From Massilia sp. HP4 (lineage in GTDB: Bacteria; Pseudomonadota; Gammaproteobacteria; Burkholderiales; Burkholderiaceae_D), in NCBI RefSeq assembly GCF_005222695.1, contig NZ_STGG01000057.1, positions 124,001-188,000 on the forward strand: 64,000 bases of DNA, written 5' to 3'. Position 1 is the first letter of the stretch, and each line of letters starts with the position of its first letter. A program made the position numbers and the translations under genes. This document shows, piece by piece, positions 16,681 through 27,370 of the stretch. The notes beneath the pieces are model-generated. The model ran no database searches, was not told the DNA's origin, and was given only the letters and a program-made list of their open reading frames with translations.

Positions 16681-17550
16681 ATGCCCCTGGAATCGTTGCT
16701 GTTTGCGCCCCCCGCCCTGCTGGGCCCCACCCTTGTCGCCGCCCTGCTCGGCCTGCTCGTCGGCAGCTTCCTGAACGTGGTCATCTACCGCATCCCCAAG
16801 ATGATGCAGCGCGAGTCCGACAACTACGTGGCCCAGGAAAGCGGCAAGGAGCCGCCGCATACCGACCGCTTCAACCTGATGGCGCCGCGCTCCTCTTGCC
16901 CCTGCTGCGGCCACCAGATCACGGCCATCGAGAACATCCCGGTCATCAGCTGGCTCGCCTTGAAAGGCAAGTGCCGCAAGTGCAAGACGCGGATCTCGCC
17001 GCGCTATCCTGCGATCGAGCTGTTCACGGCCATCGTCTCGGGCCTGCTGGTCTGGAGCTTCGGCAGCGGCGCGGCAGGCATGGGCAGCCTGCTGTTCGCC
17101 TGGCTCCTGATCGCGATGACCTTCATCGACATCGATACCCAGCTGCTGCCGGACGACCTGACCTATCCGCTGTTGTGGGCCGGCCTGGTCATGAACATCG
17201 ACGCCACCTTCGTGCCGCTGCAGGACGCCGTGATCGGCGCCGCGGCCGGCTACCTGGTGCTGTGGGGGGTGTATTGGGCGTTCAAGCTCGCCACCGGCAA
17301 GGAAGGCATGGGCTATGGGGACTTCAAGCTGCTGGCTGCGCTCGGCGCCTGGCTCGGCTGGGCGGCGCTGCCGACCATCATCCTGCTGTCCTCGGTGGTC
17401 GGGGCGCTGGTCGGCATCGGCCTGATCGTGTTCGCCAAGCGCGGCCGCGACAAGCCGATCCCGTTCGGCCCCTACCTGGCGGCGGCGGGCCTGATCGCGA
17501 TGCTGTATGGCGAACAACTGGGCCAGTTCGGGCGGAGCCTGCTGGGATGA
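16681..17550 (+). CDS. pilD: type IV prepilin peptidase / N-methyltransferase PilD
   Basis: A 289-aa inner-membrane aspartic protease that cleaves and N-methylates type IV prepilins and type II secretion pseudopilins. The cytoplasmic zinc site shows as CPCCGHQI and CRKCKTRI. The catalytic aspartates sit in FIDIDTQLLPDD (first Asp) and GYGDFKLL (second Asp), both standard. About eight membrane helices follow the first GSFLNVVIYRIP segment. It overlaps coaE by 4 nt (ATGA), the usual betaproteobacterial order. pilB and pilC, commonly just upstream, are absent here: the divergent aga block occupies that side. Confidence 0.95.
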   Translation: MPLESLLFAPPALLGPTLVAALLGLLVGSFLNVVIYRIPKMMQRESDNYVAQESGKEPPHTDRFNLMAPRSSCPCCGHQITAIENIPVISWLALKGKCRKCKTRISPRYPAIELFTAIVSGLLVWSFGSGAAGMGSLLFAWLLIAMTFIDIDTQLLPDDLTYPLLWAGLVMNIDATFVPLQDAVIGAAAGYLVLWGVYWAFKLATGKEGMGYGDFKLLAALGAWLGWAALPTIILLSSVVGALVGIGLIVFAKRGRDKPIPFGPYLAAAGLIAMLYGEQLGQFGRSLLG

Positions 17551-18158
17551 ACGGCAAGGCGGCATTCTCGGTCGGCCTCACCGGCGGCATCGGCTGCGGC
17601 AAGAGCACCGTGGCCGAGCTGTTCGCCGGCCTGGGGGCCACGATCGTCGATACCGACGCCATCGCCCATTCCCTGACCGCCCCGCATGGCGCGGCAATGC
17701 CGGCGATCCTGGCCGAATTCGGCCCCGATTTCGCCACACAAGAGGGCGCGCTGGACCGCGCGCGCATGCGCAGCCTGGTGTTCTCGGATGCAGGCGCGCG
17801 CGGGCGGCTGGAAGCGATCCTGCATCCGCGCATCCGCGACGCCACCGCGGCGGCGGCGGCGCTCGCCACCGGACCGTACGTGATCTACGCAGTACCGCTC
17901 TTGATCGAATCGGGCGCCTGGCGCGACCGGGTGGCGCGCGTGCTCGCCGTGGACTGCTCGGAAGACACGCAGGTGGCGCGTGTCATGCAGCGCAGCCGCT
18001 TGGACGCGGACCAGGTGCGCGCCATCATGGCGACCCAGGTCACGCGCGCCGAGCGCCTGGCGGCGGCCGATGACGTGATCGACAACGACGATGGCCTGGA
18101 AACCCTTTTACCTCAGGTAAAACGCTTGCATGAGCGGTATCTTGCATTGAGTATGTAA
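17547..18158 (+). CDS. coaE: dephospho-CoA kinase
   Basis: A 203-aa P-loop kinase for the last step of coenzyme A synthesis, phosphorylating the ribose 3'-OH of dephospho-CoA. The Walker A motif is GLTGGIGCGKSTV at residues 10-22, followed by IVDTDAIAHSLT and the R-x-x-x-Q lid (SRLDADQVRAIMATQ). Normal length. Its start overlaps the pilD stop by 4 nt, so translation is coupled; zapD follows after 87 bp. Confidence 0.95.
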   Translation: MNGKAAFSVGLTGGIGCGKSTVAELFAGLGATIVDTDAIAHSLTAPHGAAMPAILAEFGPDFATQEGALDRARMRSLVFSDAGARGRLEAILHPRIRDATAAAAALATGPYVIYAVPLLIESGAWRDRVARVLAVDCSEDTQVARVMQRSRLDADQVRAIMATQVTRAERLAAADDVIDNDDGLETLLPQVKRLHERYLALSM

Positions 18159-18245
18159 CAAGATTGATGCAGTGTTTGTAATTTTGCTTCGTATGGTTCA
18201 GAATCACCAAGTTACTTGCCAGCCTACATTCAGAGGAATGTCATT

Positions 18246-19001
18246 TTGATCGTCTACGAATATCCTTTCAACGAGCGGATTCGCACGTTGTTGCGGCTGG
18301 AAGACCTCTACGAGAAATTCAAGTTCTTTGTGCATCAGGAACATCCGATGCAGCACCATGTCGCGCTTTCGACGATCTTCGACATGCTGGAAGTGGCCGG
18401 CCGCGCCGACCTGAAATCCGACCTGCTGCAGGAACTCGAACGACAGAAGCAATCGCTGCTGGCCTACCGCAGCAATCCCGCGGTCGCCGCCGACACCCTC
18501 GACGCCGTGCTGGCCGAACTGGACAAGGCCAGCAGCGCGCTGGTGGGAAGCCAGGGCAAGACCGGCCAGAACGTGCGCGAGAACGAATGGCTGATGAGCA
18601 TCCGCGGCCGCACCATCATCCCGGGCGGCGCCTGCGAATTCGACCTGCCCTCCTATTACGCCTGGCAAAAGCGCCCGGCCGAACAGCGCCATGCCGACAT
18701 CATGGGCTGGTTCGGCCCGCTCGCCCCGCTGCTCGAAGCGCTGGCCCTGGTGCTGCGCCTGCTGCGCAACTCGGGCGCGCCGGTCAAGATGTTCGCCTCG
18801 GCGGGCAGCTACCAGCAGATGTTACAGGGTAAAATCTACCAGATGCTGCGCCTGACCCTGGACGAGTCGATCGGGGCGATCCCCGAAATCTCGGCCAACA
18901 AGTATATGTTGTGGGTACGCTTCACCAGCCAGGACGGCGATTGCAAGCCGAAACCGCTCGAAGAAGACGTGCCGTTCGACCTGACCCTCTGTAATTTTTA
19001 A
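18246..19001 (+). CDS. zapD: cell division protein ZapD
   Basis: A 251-aa cytoplasmic protein that bundles FtsZ filaments and stabilises the Z-ring. The N-terminus IVYEYPFNERIRTLLRLEDL is the conserved start of betaproteobacterial ZapD (former YacF/DUF1342). No ATG fits: the start is TTG at 18246, eight bases after GAGGA; a farther in-frame TTG at 18216 would add ten residues with no family match. It lies between coaE and yacG as in other betaproteobacteria, and its partner ftsZ is also in this window. Confidence 0.9.
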   Translation: MIVYEYPFNERIRTLLRLEDLYEKFKFFVHQEHPMQHHVALSTIFDMLEVAGRADLKSDLLQELERQKQSLLAYRSNPAVAADTLDAVLAELDKASSALVGSQGKTGQNVRENEWLMSIRGRTIIPGGACEFDLPSYYAWQKRPAEQRHADIMGWFGPLAPLLEALALVLRLLRNSGAPVKMFASAGSYQQMLQGKIYQMLRLTLDESIGAIPEISANKYMLWVRFTSQDGDCKPKPLEEDVPFDLTLCNF

Positions 19002-19018
19002 GCTGGACTGAAACCGCA

Positions 19019-19201
19019 ATGACCGTCGTAGCCTGCCCCACCTGCAGCAAGGGAGTCGAATGGACCGAGGCGAACAAGTTTCGCCCGTTCTGCTCCGAAC
19101 GCTGCAAGAAGATCGACCTGGGCGCCTGGGCCGAAGAGAAATTCGTGATCCCCGGCGCCGCACCAAGCGATGCGCTGGACGAAACGCCAGGCGACCGTTA
19201 A
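19019..19201 (+). CDS. yacG: DNA gyrase inhibitor YacG
   Basis: A 60-aa zinc protein. The four cysteine ligands are visible as CPTC near residue 6 and CSERCK near residue 29, followed by IDLGAWAEEKFVIPG, the family signature. YacG binds the GyrB C-terminal region and inhibits gyrase. It begins 17 bp after zapD, in the same transcription unit, and its stop overlaps that of the convergent dadA by 3 bp. Confidence 0.95.
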   Translation: MTVVACPTCSKGVEWTEANKFRPFCSERCKKIDLGAWAEEKFVIPGAAPSDALDETPGDR

Positions 19202-20494
19202 ACGGCGATCCCGCTTGGCACCACCACCGGCTTGTTGCGCCGTCCATAGCGGTCCATGAACAGCCCTTCCAGCCCGATCTCGGGCTGGCGTCCCGACAGC
19301 AAATCCGCCAATACCCTTCCCGATCCGCACGACATGGTCCAGCCCAGCGTGCCGTGGCCCGTGTTCAGGAACAGGTTGCGGTACGGCGTCGGCCCGATCA
19401 CCGGCGTGCCGTCCGGCGTCATCGGCCGCAGGCCGCACCAGAACGACGCCTTGCGCACGTCGCCGCCGTCAGGGAACAGATTGGTCACCGAGTGTTCGAG
19501 CGTGTCGCGCCGCGCCTGGTGCAGGCGCAGGTCGTAGCCGCACAGTTCGGCCGTGCCACCGACACGGATGCGGTCGCCCAGGCGCGTGATCGCCACCTTG
19601 TAGGTCTCGTCCATCACGGTCGATTCCGGCGCGCCCGACGGGTCGGTGATCGGCACCGTGATCGAATAGCCCTTGACCGGATAGACCGGGATGTGGATGC
19701 CGACCTGCCGCAGCATCAGCGGCGAATAGCTGCCCAGCGCCAGCACGAAGGCCTCGGATTTCAATTCGCCCTTGTCGGTGACGACACCGACCACGCGGTC
19801 GCCTTCCGTGTTCAGCCGCTCGATTTTCACTTCATGCCGGAACTTCACGCCCAGGCCCTTGGCCAGTTCCGCCAGCGCCTGCGTGAACTTGAAGCAGTCT
19901 CCCGTCTCGTCGTTCGGCAGCAAGAGCCCCCCCCAGGTAGTTGCCCGGCACGCGCGCCAGTGCCGGTTCGTACCGCGTGCAGCCAACCGGATCCAGTAAT
20001 TTATAGGGCACGCCCGAACGCTCCAGCACCTCGGTATCGGTGTGCGCGCCATCGAGCTGCTTCTGGGTGCGAAACAGCTGCAAGGTTCCCTGGCTGCGTT
20101 CGTCGTAGGCGATGCCGGTATCCCGCCGCAGCTGGACCAGCACGTCCCGGCTGTACTCGGCCAGGCGCACCATGCGGCCCTTGTTGACCTGGTACCTGCG
20201 GGTATTGCAGTTGGCCAGCATCTGCAGGATCCAGCGCCATTGCTGCGGGTCGAGCTTCGGCCGGATCACGAGGGGGCTGTGGCGCATCCCCAGCCATTTG
20301 ATGGCCTTCATCGGAACGCCCGGCCCGGCCCACGGCGTGGCATAGCCGGGCGAGATCTCGCCGGCGTTGCCGAAGCTGGTCTCCATCCCGGCGCCGCTCT
20401 GGCGGTCGATCACGGTGACGTCATGCCCGGCCCTGGCCAGGAAATACGCCGATGCGGTTCCGATGACGCCACTGCCGAGGATGATGACTTTCAC
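19198..20494 (-). pseudogene. dadA: D-amino acid dehydrogenase with +1 frameshift in a G8 run
   Basis: FAD-dependent D-amino acid dehydrogenase (D-alanine oxidation to pyruvate, inner-membrane associated). The start is GTG at 20494 after AAGGAGAGC, giving VIILGSGVIGTASAYFLARA, the FAD Rossmann motif. The reading frame is intact to residue ~187 (GNYLGG) and then shifts; the rest (LLLPNDETGDCFKF through GRVLADLLSGRQPEIGLEG) continues in the -1 frame. The break is exactly at eight consecutive C on the plus strand (19927-19934). Removing one base restores an uninterrupted 431-aa protein, the normal family length. Both halves are otherwise well conserved, so a sequencing error, a recent mutation or a phase-variable tract are all possible. 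It follows mutT by 9 bp. Confidence 0.85.
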
Positions 20495-20503
20495 ACGCTC
20501 TCC

Positions 20504-20941
20504 TTAAGATTGACGATCCTGGTAACGATCCTGGTAACGCAGCCGGTCGAGCCATTCGAGCAGCGGGATGGTGGCCGGCAGCAGCGGGCTGACGCCGAAC
20601 GCGCCCTGCCAGGCAAACGCCTGGCCCTCCAGGCTTTGCGGCTCCCCGATCCACGCGCGGCAGATGTAGAAATACAGGCGCACATGGGCGTGCTCGTACA
20701 CGTGCTCGACGCAGCACCAGGCCTCGCCGCTCACGACCTGCACCCCGAGTTCTTCCATGAACTCGCGCTGCAGGGCCGCGAAGATGTCTTCGCCGGCTTC
20801 GACTTTCCCGCCCGGGAATTCCCAGTAGCCAGCATACGGCTTGCCGTCGGGGCGCTGGCCCAGCAGCACATCGCCGTCGGGCCGCATCAGGATGCCGACC
20901 GCAACGTCGACCGGCGGCTTGTTGGTAACTGGTTCAGTCAT
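20504..20941 (-). CDS. mutT: NUDIX hydrolase, MutT-like (8-oxo-dGTP diphosphatase)
   Basis: A 145-aa NUDIX enzyme. The NUDIX box is complete: GGKVEAGEDIFAALQ then REFMEELGV, with the two glutamates of REFMEE as metal ligands. DVAVGILMRPDGDVLLGQRP at the N-terminus is typical of MutT, which removes 8-oxo-dGTP. The ATG at 20941 overlaps the end of the upstream DUF815 gene by 8 bp. The C-terminus carries a duplicated YQDR from a 12-bp tandem repeat. It is probably co-transcribed with argJ and the DUF815 gene. Confidence 0.88.
   Translation of the reverse strand: MTEPVTNKPPVDVAVGILMRPDGDVLLGQRPDGKPYAGYWEFPGGKVEAGEDIFAALQREFMEELGVQVVSGEAWCCVEHVYEHAHVRLYFYICRAWIGEPQSLEGQAFAWQGAFGVSPLLPATIPLLEWLDRLRYQDRYQDRQS
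20513..20539. repeat. 12-bp tandem duplication at the mutT 3' end
   Basis: ACGATCCTGGTA occurs twice in direct succession (20513-20524, 20525-20536) followed by a partial ACG. In frame it duplicates four residues (YQDR) at the MutT C-terminus, with no effect on the reading frame. Confidence 0.85.
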
Positions 20942-21824
20942 TCGATGCTTCATCCGGCAGCTTGCCGGCATAGTCCTTCGCGAATTGCCAGGCCACGCGG
21001 CCCGAGCGCGAACCGCGCTGCAGGGCCCACTGCAGGGCCTCGGGCCGCGCGGCCTCGATCTGCTGGGGCGTGCAGCCGAAGCTGGCCAGCCAGTGGCCGA
21101 CGATGGCCAAATAGTCGTCCTGGCGGAACGGGTAGAACGACAACCACAAACCGAAACGCTCGGACAATGAAATCTTTTCCTCGACCGTCTCGCCCGGATG
21201 CAGGTCGCCGTCCTCGCCGTGGCGGTAGCTGGCGTTGTCCGACATCTTCTCGGGCAGCAGGTGGCGCCGGTTCGAGGTCGCGTAGATCAGGACGTTGTCC
21301 GACTGCGCCGTGATGCTGCCGTCGAGCGCCACCTTCAAGGCCTTGTAGCCGGCCTCGCCCTCTTCGAACGACAGGTCGTCGCAGAACACCACGAAGCGTT
21401 CGGGCCGGCCGGCGACCAGGTCGACGATGTCGGGCAGGTCGGCAAGATCGGCCTTGTCGACCTCGATCAGGCGCAGGCCCTGGTCGGCGAAGGCGTTCAG
21501 GCAGGCCTTGATCAGGGAAGACTTGCCGGTGCCGCGCGCGCCGGTGAGCAGCACGTTATTGGCGGGGCGATGCGCGACGAACTGGCGCGTGTTCTGCTCG
21601 ATCTGGCGCTTTTGCGCTTCGACGTGGTGCAGGTCGCCCAGCGCGATGGTCGAGGCATGCAACACCGGCTGCAGGTAGTTGCCGCCGCCATTCGGGCGAC
21701 GGCGCCAGCGGAAGGCGAAGCTGCGCTTCCAGTCGGGCTCGCGCGCGGTGGCCGGCGGCAGCACCGCCTCCAGGCGCTCGAGCAAGCCTTCGGCCCGGCG
21801 CAAAAACTGGTCGAGCGGCGTCAT
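20934..21824 (-). CDS. DUF815 family AAA-type ATP-binding protein
   Basis: A 296-aa P-loop protein of the DUF815 family. The Walker A motif is LLTGARGTGKSSLIKA near residue 93 and the Walker B-like FVVFCDDLSFEEG near 145; an AAA-type sensor region (LIYATSNRRHLLPE) follows. It starts immediately after the argJ stop (no spacing) and overlaps mutT by 8 bp, the order argJ-DUF815-mutT being usual in betaproteobacteria. Its biochemical role is not established; a housekeeping ATPase is all that can be said. Confidence 0.85.
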   Translation of the reverse strand: MTPLDQFLRRAEGLLERLEAVLPPATAREPDWKRSFAFRWRRRPNGGGNYLQPVLHASTIALGDLHHVEAQKRQIEQNTRQFVAHRPANNVLLTGARGTGKSSLIKACLNAFADQGLRLIEVDKADLADLPDIVDLVAGRPERFVVFCDDLSFEEGEAGYKALKVALDGSITAQSDNVLIYATSNRRHLLPEKMSDNASYRHGEDGDLHPGETVEEKISLSERFGLWLSFYPFRQDDYLAIVGHWLASFGCTPQQIEAARPEALQWALQRGSRSGRVAWQFAKDYAGKLPDEASND

Positions 21825-23063
21825 TCAGGAACGGTAGTCGGCGTTGATCGAGACGTAGTCGTGCGACAGGTCGCAGGTCCAGACCGTGGCGGTAGCGTCG
21901 CCGCGGGCCAGCTTGACGCGCACCGTGATCTCGGATTGCTTCATGATGCGCTGGCCGTCTTCTTCCTTGTAGTCCGGATTGCGGCCGCCCGCCTTGGCGA
22001 CCCAGACGTCGTCCAGGTACAGGTCGAGCTTGGTCACGTCGAGGTCGTCTACGCCGGCATAGCCGACGGCGGCCAGGATGCGGCCCAGGTTCGGGTCGGA
22101 GGCGAAGAAGGCGGTCTTGACCAGCGGCGAGTGGGCGATCGCGTAGGCGATCTTGCGGCACTCGGCCACATCATTGCCTTCGTCGACGGTGATGGTCATG
22201 AACTTGGTCGCGCCTTCGCCGTCGCGGATGATCTGCTGCGCCAGGTTGCGCGAAATGTCGGTGACGGCTTCCTTCAAGGCTTCGTAGTCGGCGCCGCTGG
22301 CGCTGTCCACGACCAGGCCGCCGGTGCCGGTCGCGATCACGATGAAGGAATCGTTGGTCGAGGTGTCCCCATCGATGGTGATCGCGTTGAACGAACGGTC
22401 GGCCGCGTGCTTGACCAGTTCATCCAGCACCGGCTGGGCCACTTTGGCGTCGATCGCCAGGTAGCCGAGCATGGTCGCCATATTCGGCTTGATCATGCCG
22501 GCGCCCTTGCTGATGCCGGTCATTGTCACCTGGTGGCCGCCGATGGTGACGGTGCGCGAGGCAGCCTTTGGCTGGGTGTCGGTGGTCATGATCGCCTCGG
22601 CGGCGTTGAACCAGTTGTCAAGCTTCAGGCTCGTGGCGGCGGCAGGCAGGCCGGCCAGCAGCTTGGCCATCGGCAGCTGTTCCAGGATCACGCCGGTCGA
22701 GAATGGCAGCACCTGCTGCGCGTCGATGCCCAGCAGTTTCGCCACTTCGGCGCAGGTGGCGTTGGCATTGGCCAGGCCCTGCTCGCCGGTGCCGGCGTTG
22801 GCGTTACCGGTGTTGACCACCAGCGCGCGGATCGGCGCGCCGCCGTTCTTCACGGCCTGCAGATTGGCCTTGCTGACCTGCACCGGCGCCGCGCAGAAGC
22901 GGTTCAGGGTGAACACGCCGGAGACGGTCGCGCCCTCGGCCAGCTTCATGATCAGGATGTCCTTGCGGTTCGGCTTCTTGATGCCGGCTTCGGCAAAGCC
23001 GATCTCGACACCGTTGACGGGCTTCAGGTCGGCGGCGACTGGCAGGGGGGAATTGACGGCCAT
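21825..23063 (-). CDS. argJ: bifunctional glutamate N-acetyltransferase / amino-acid acetyltransferase
   Basis: A 412-aa ArgJ, which recycles the acetyl group from N-acetylornithine to glutamate in arginine synthesis. The autocleavage site is visible in KGAGMIKPNMATMLGYLAID: the alpha and beta chains separate before the threonine of A-T-M-L. NTGNANAGTGEQG in the N-terminal half and a C-terminal NADYRS are typical. The start is the ATG at 23063 (MAVNSPLP), where similarity begins. It is first of the argJ-DUF815-mutT-dadA run; an intrinsic terminator of secA lies 90 bp upstream. Confidence 0.95.
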   Translation of the reverse strand: MAVNSPLPVAADLKPVNGVEIGFAEAGIKKPNRKDILIMKLAEGATVSGVFTLNRFCAAPVQVSKANLQAVKNGGAPIRALVVNTGNANAGTGEQGLANANATCAEVAKLLGIDAQQVLPFSTGVILEQLPMAKLLAGLPAAATSLKLDNWFNAAEAIMTTDTQPKAASRTVTIGGHQVTMTGISKGAGMIKPNMATMLGYLAIDAKVAQPVLDELVKHAADRSFNAITIDGDTSTNDSFIVIATGTGGLVVDSASGADYEALKEAVTDISRNLAQQIIRDGEGATKFMTITVDEGNDVAECRKIAYAIAHSPLVKTAFFASDPNLGRILAAVGYAGVDDLDVTKLDLYLDDVWVAKAGGRNPDYKEEDGQRIMKQSEITVRVKLARGDATATVWTCDLSHDYVSINADYRS

Positions 23064-23152
23064 GGTGATCTCGTTGGAAAAATTGTCGAATACGTTATTG
23101 TAACGCCAGCGTCCCGACGACGCTGCGAGGTTTCTATTACGCGGAAAAAATG

Positions 23153-23181
23153 AAAACGGCCGGGTCGCCCCGGCCGTTTTT
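23153..23181 (-). terminator. secA intrinsic terminator
   Basis: AAAACGGCCGGG (23153-23164) pairs with CCCGGCCGTTTT (23169-23180) around a short loop. On the minus strand the stem is followed by TTTTCATTTTTT. It ends the secA transcript and also has a short T-run on the plus strand. Confidence 0.85.
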
Positions 23182-23202
23182 ACATGCACACTACGCGCCG
23201 GC

Positions 23203-25989
<2,787 letters not shown>

Positions 25990-26152
25990 GCTATGTTCTA
26001 GAAAAATACGCCGCAAAAAGAAGCCAAGATGATATCAAAGCGATAAGCACCAAAGACCGCGTTAGGCAAATAACCATTGATTTTATCATGCGCGCCAGGC
26101 ACGCACTTGGGGACTGGTGCACAGATAACAAGGTTTTTCTGCTAGGAATCCT

Positions 26153-27367
26153 TCATTTAGATGCCTTTGGGAACGACTCAGGGAACAATAACTCCAGGTC
26201 GGTCCCTACCCGGCCCCACAGGACAGTAGCGTCATGATAGAGGAACAGCACCTCGTCGTCGCTGCCCGGGACCAGCATCAACTCCCGCAGTTGCGCCACT
26301 TCATGCGGGTCCAGGCGCACCAGCGTATTGGTCGACACGTACACCACCTCGCGGTGGTAGCGGGCGAACATCGGCGCCCCCATATAGCCGAAGGAATCGG
26401 AAAATATCACCAGGCGCGGACCGAGTCCGGGCGCGCTGTTGACGTAGCGGCCGACCACGGCCAGCTTTTCCATGACCGGCTTGACCTCGGGGAAGCAGTC
26501 CGGGCCGAAGCACGGCGTGATGGTGGTGCCGCTGAAGTCCGGTTCGTCGGCCATGCTCTCGTGCCGGATGCCGGTGAACAGATAGTCGACGTCGGATGAG
26601 CGCACCTTGGCCGACAGCGGGATCGGCGTGCCGGCATCCTCGCCGCGATTCCAGAAATGGCGCTCGGTCAGCGCGGCGACCGCGCCGGCGCCCGATGCGC
26701 CCCAATGGAAGTTCGCTTTCGGGAAGAACTCGACGCGGTCGCGCATGGCCCACACCTCGCTCAGCGGGAAGTAGATGCGGGCGCGCGCCTCGGGAGGCAG
26801 ATCGGGCGCCGCCAGCAGGCCGCGCAGCGGCACCGCGTCCGGCTTGCAGCGCTCGGACTGCCACGGCAGCATCTCGTCGCTGTAGACGACCGGGCCGGAT
26901 GGCGTGATGAGCATCCGCGCCGGGATGCCGCGCGCCTTGAACACCTCGTCGAACTGCCTGAACTCCCTGACGATGCGCGGCCCATCGTCGAATTGCCAGC
27001 CGCAGGCGATCAGCGCGGTGTACGGCGCGCCCAGGCCGCGATCGTTGTGCGCGGCCAGGAAGATGCGGTCGCCGCGCCCCGCCATCATCTGGTTGGTGGG
27101 GAAGCGCTTGAACAGGTCGTGGCGCAGGCGCGCGTAGGACTCCACCATCTTGTCGCGCCAGCCGAAATGGTCGTTGCTCCAGGCTTCGGCCCTGGCTGGC
27201 CAGGCAAGCGCCTCGTCCACATTGGCCGGCACGCCGGGGGCCGGCGCCAGGACCCGCTGTTCGGTCGTTCCGGCATCGGGCCGCAGCAGCGTCACCATCA
27301 ACGGCAGCGCCAGGAAACCGAGGATGACGACCCTGGCCGCGTACTTGCCTGGTAAAAAAGCGTTCAT
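26153..27367 (-). CDS. AlgJ/AlgX-like O-acetyltransferase (SGNH fold)
   Basis: A 404-aa protein with one N-terminal membrane helix (about 12-30) and a periplasmic SGNH-hydrolase-like domain. Conserved features are the W-x-N-D-H-F-G-W-R-D segment (SNDHFGWRDKMVE, near residue 65), RGDRIFLAA, NFHWGASGAGAVA with the catalytic His, and IFSDSFGYMG with the catalytic Ser. Such proteins transfer acetyl groups, delivered by an MBOAT partner, onto periplasmic polysaccharide. It follows the MBOAT gene by 3 bp. No alginate or cellulose synthesis genes are nearby, so the acetylated polymer is unknown. Confidence 0.8.
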   Translation of the reverse strand: MNAFLPGKYAARVVILGFLALPLMVTLLRPDAGTTEQRVLAPAPGVPANVDEALAWPARAEAWSNDHFGWRDKMVESYARLRHDLFKRFPTNQMMAGRGDRIFLAAHNDRGLGAPYTALIACGWQFDDGPRIVREFRQFDEVFKARGIPARMLITPSGPVVYSDEMLPWQSERCKPDAVPLRGLLAAPDLPPEARARIYFPLSEVWAMRDRVEFFPKANFHWGASGAGAVAALTERHFWNRGEDAGTPIPLSAKVRSSDVDYLFTGIRHESMADEPDFSGTTITPCFGPDCFPEVKPVMEKLAVVGRYVNSAPGLGPRLVIFSDSFGYMGAPMFARYHREVVYVSTNTLVRLDPHEVAQLRELMLVPGSDDEVLFLYHDATVLWGRVGTDLELLFPESFPKASK

Positions 27368-27370
27368 GGC

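Noticed and set aside
19198..20494. Two separate overlapping genes for the DadA halves
   Set aside because: The halves join into one normal-length DadA after removing a single G from a homopolymer, and the downstream half has no start or ribosome site.
20513..20539. Tandem repeat as a CRISPR or contingency locus
   Set aside because: Only two in-frame 12-bp copies with no spacers; a trivial duplication at a protein C-terminus.
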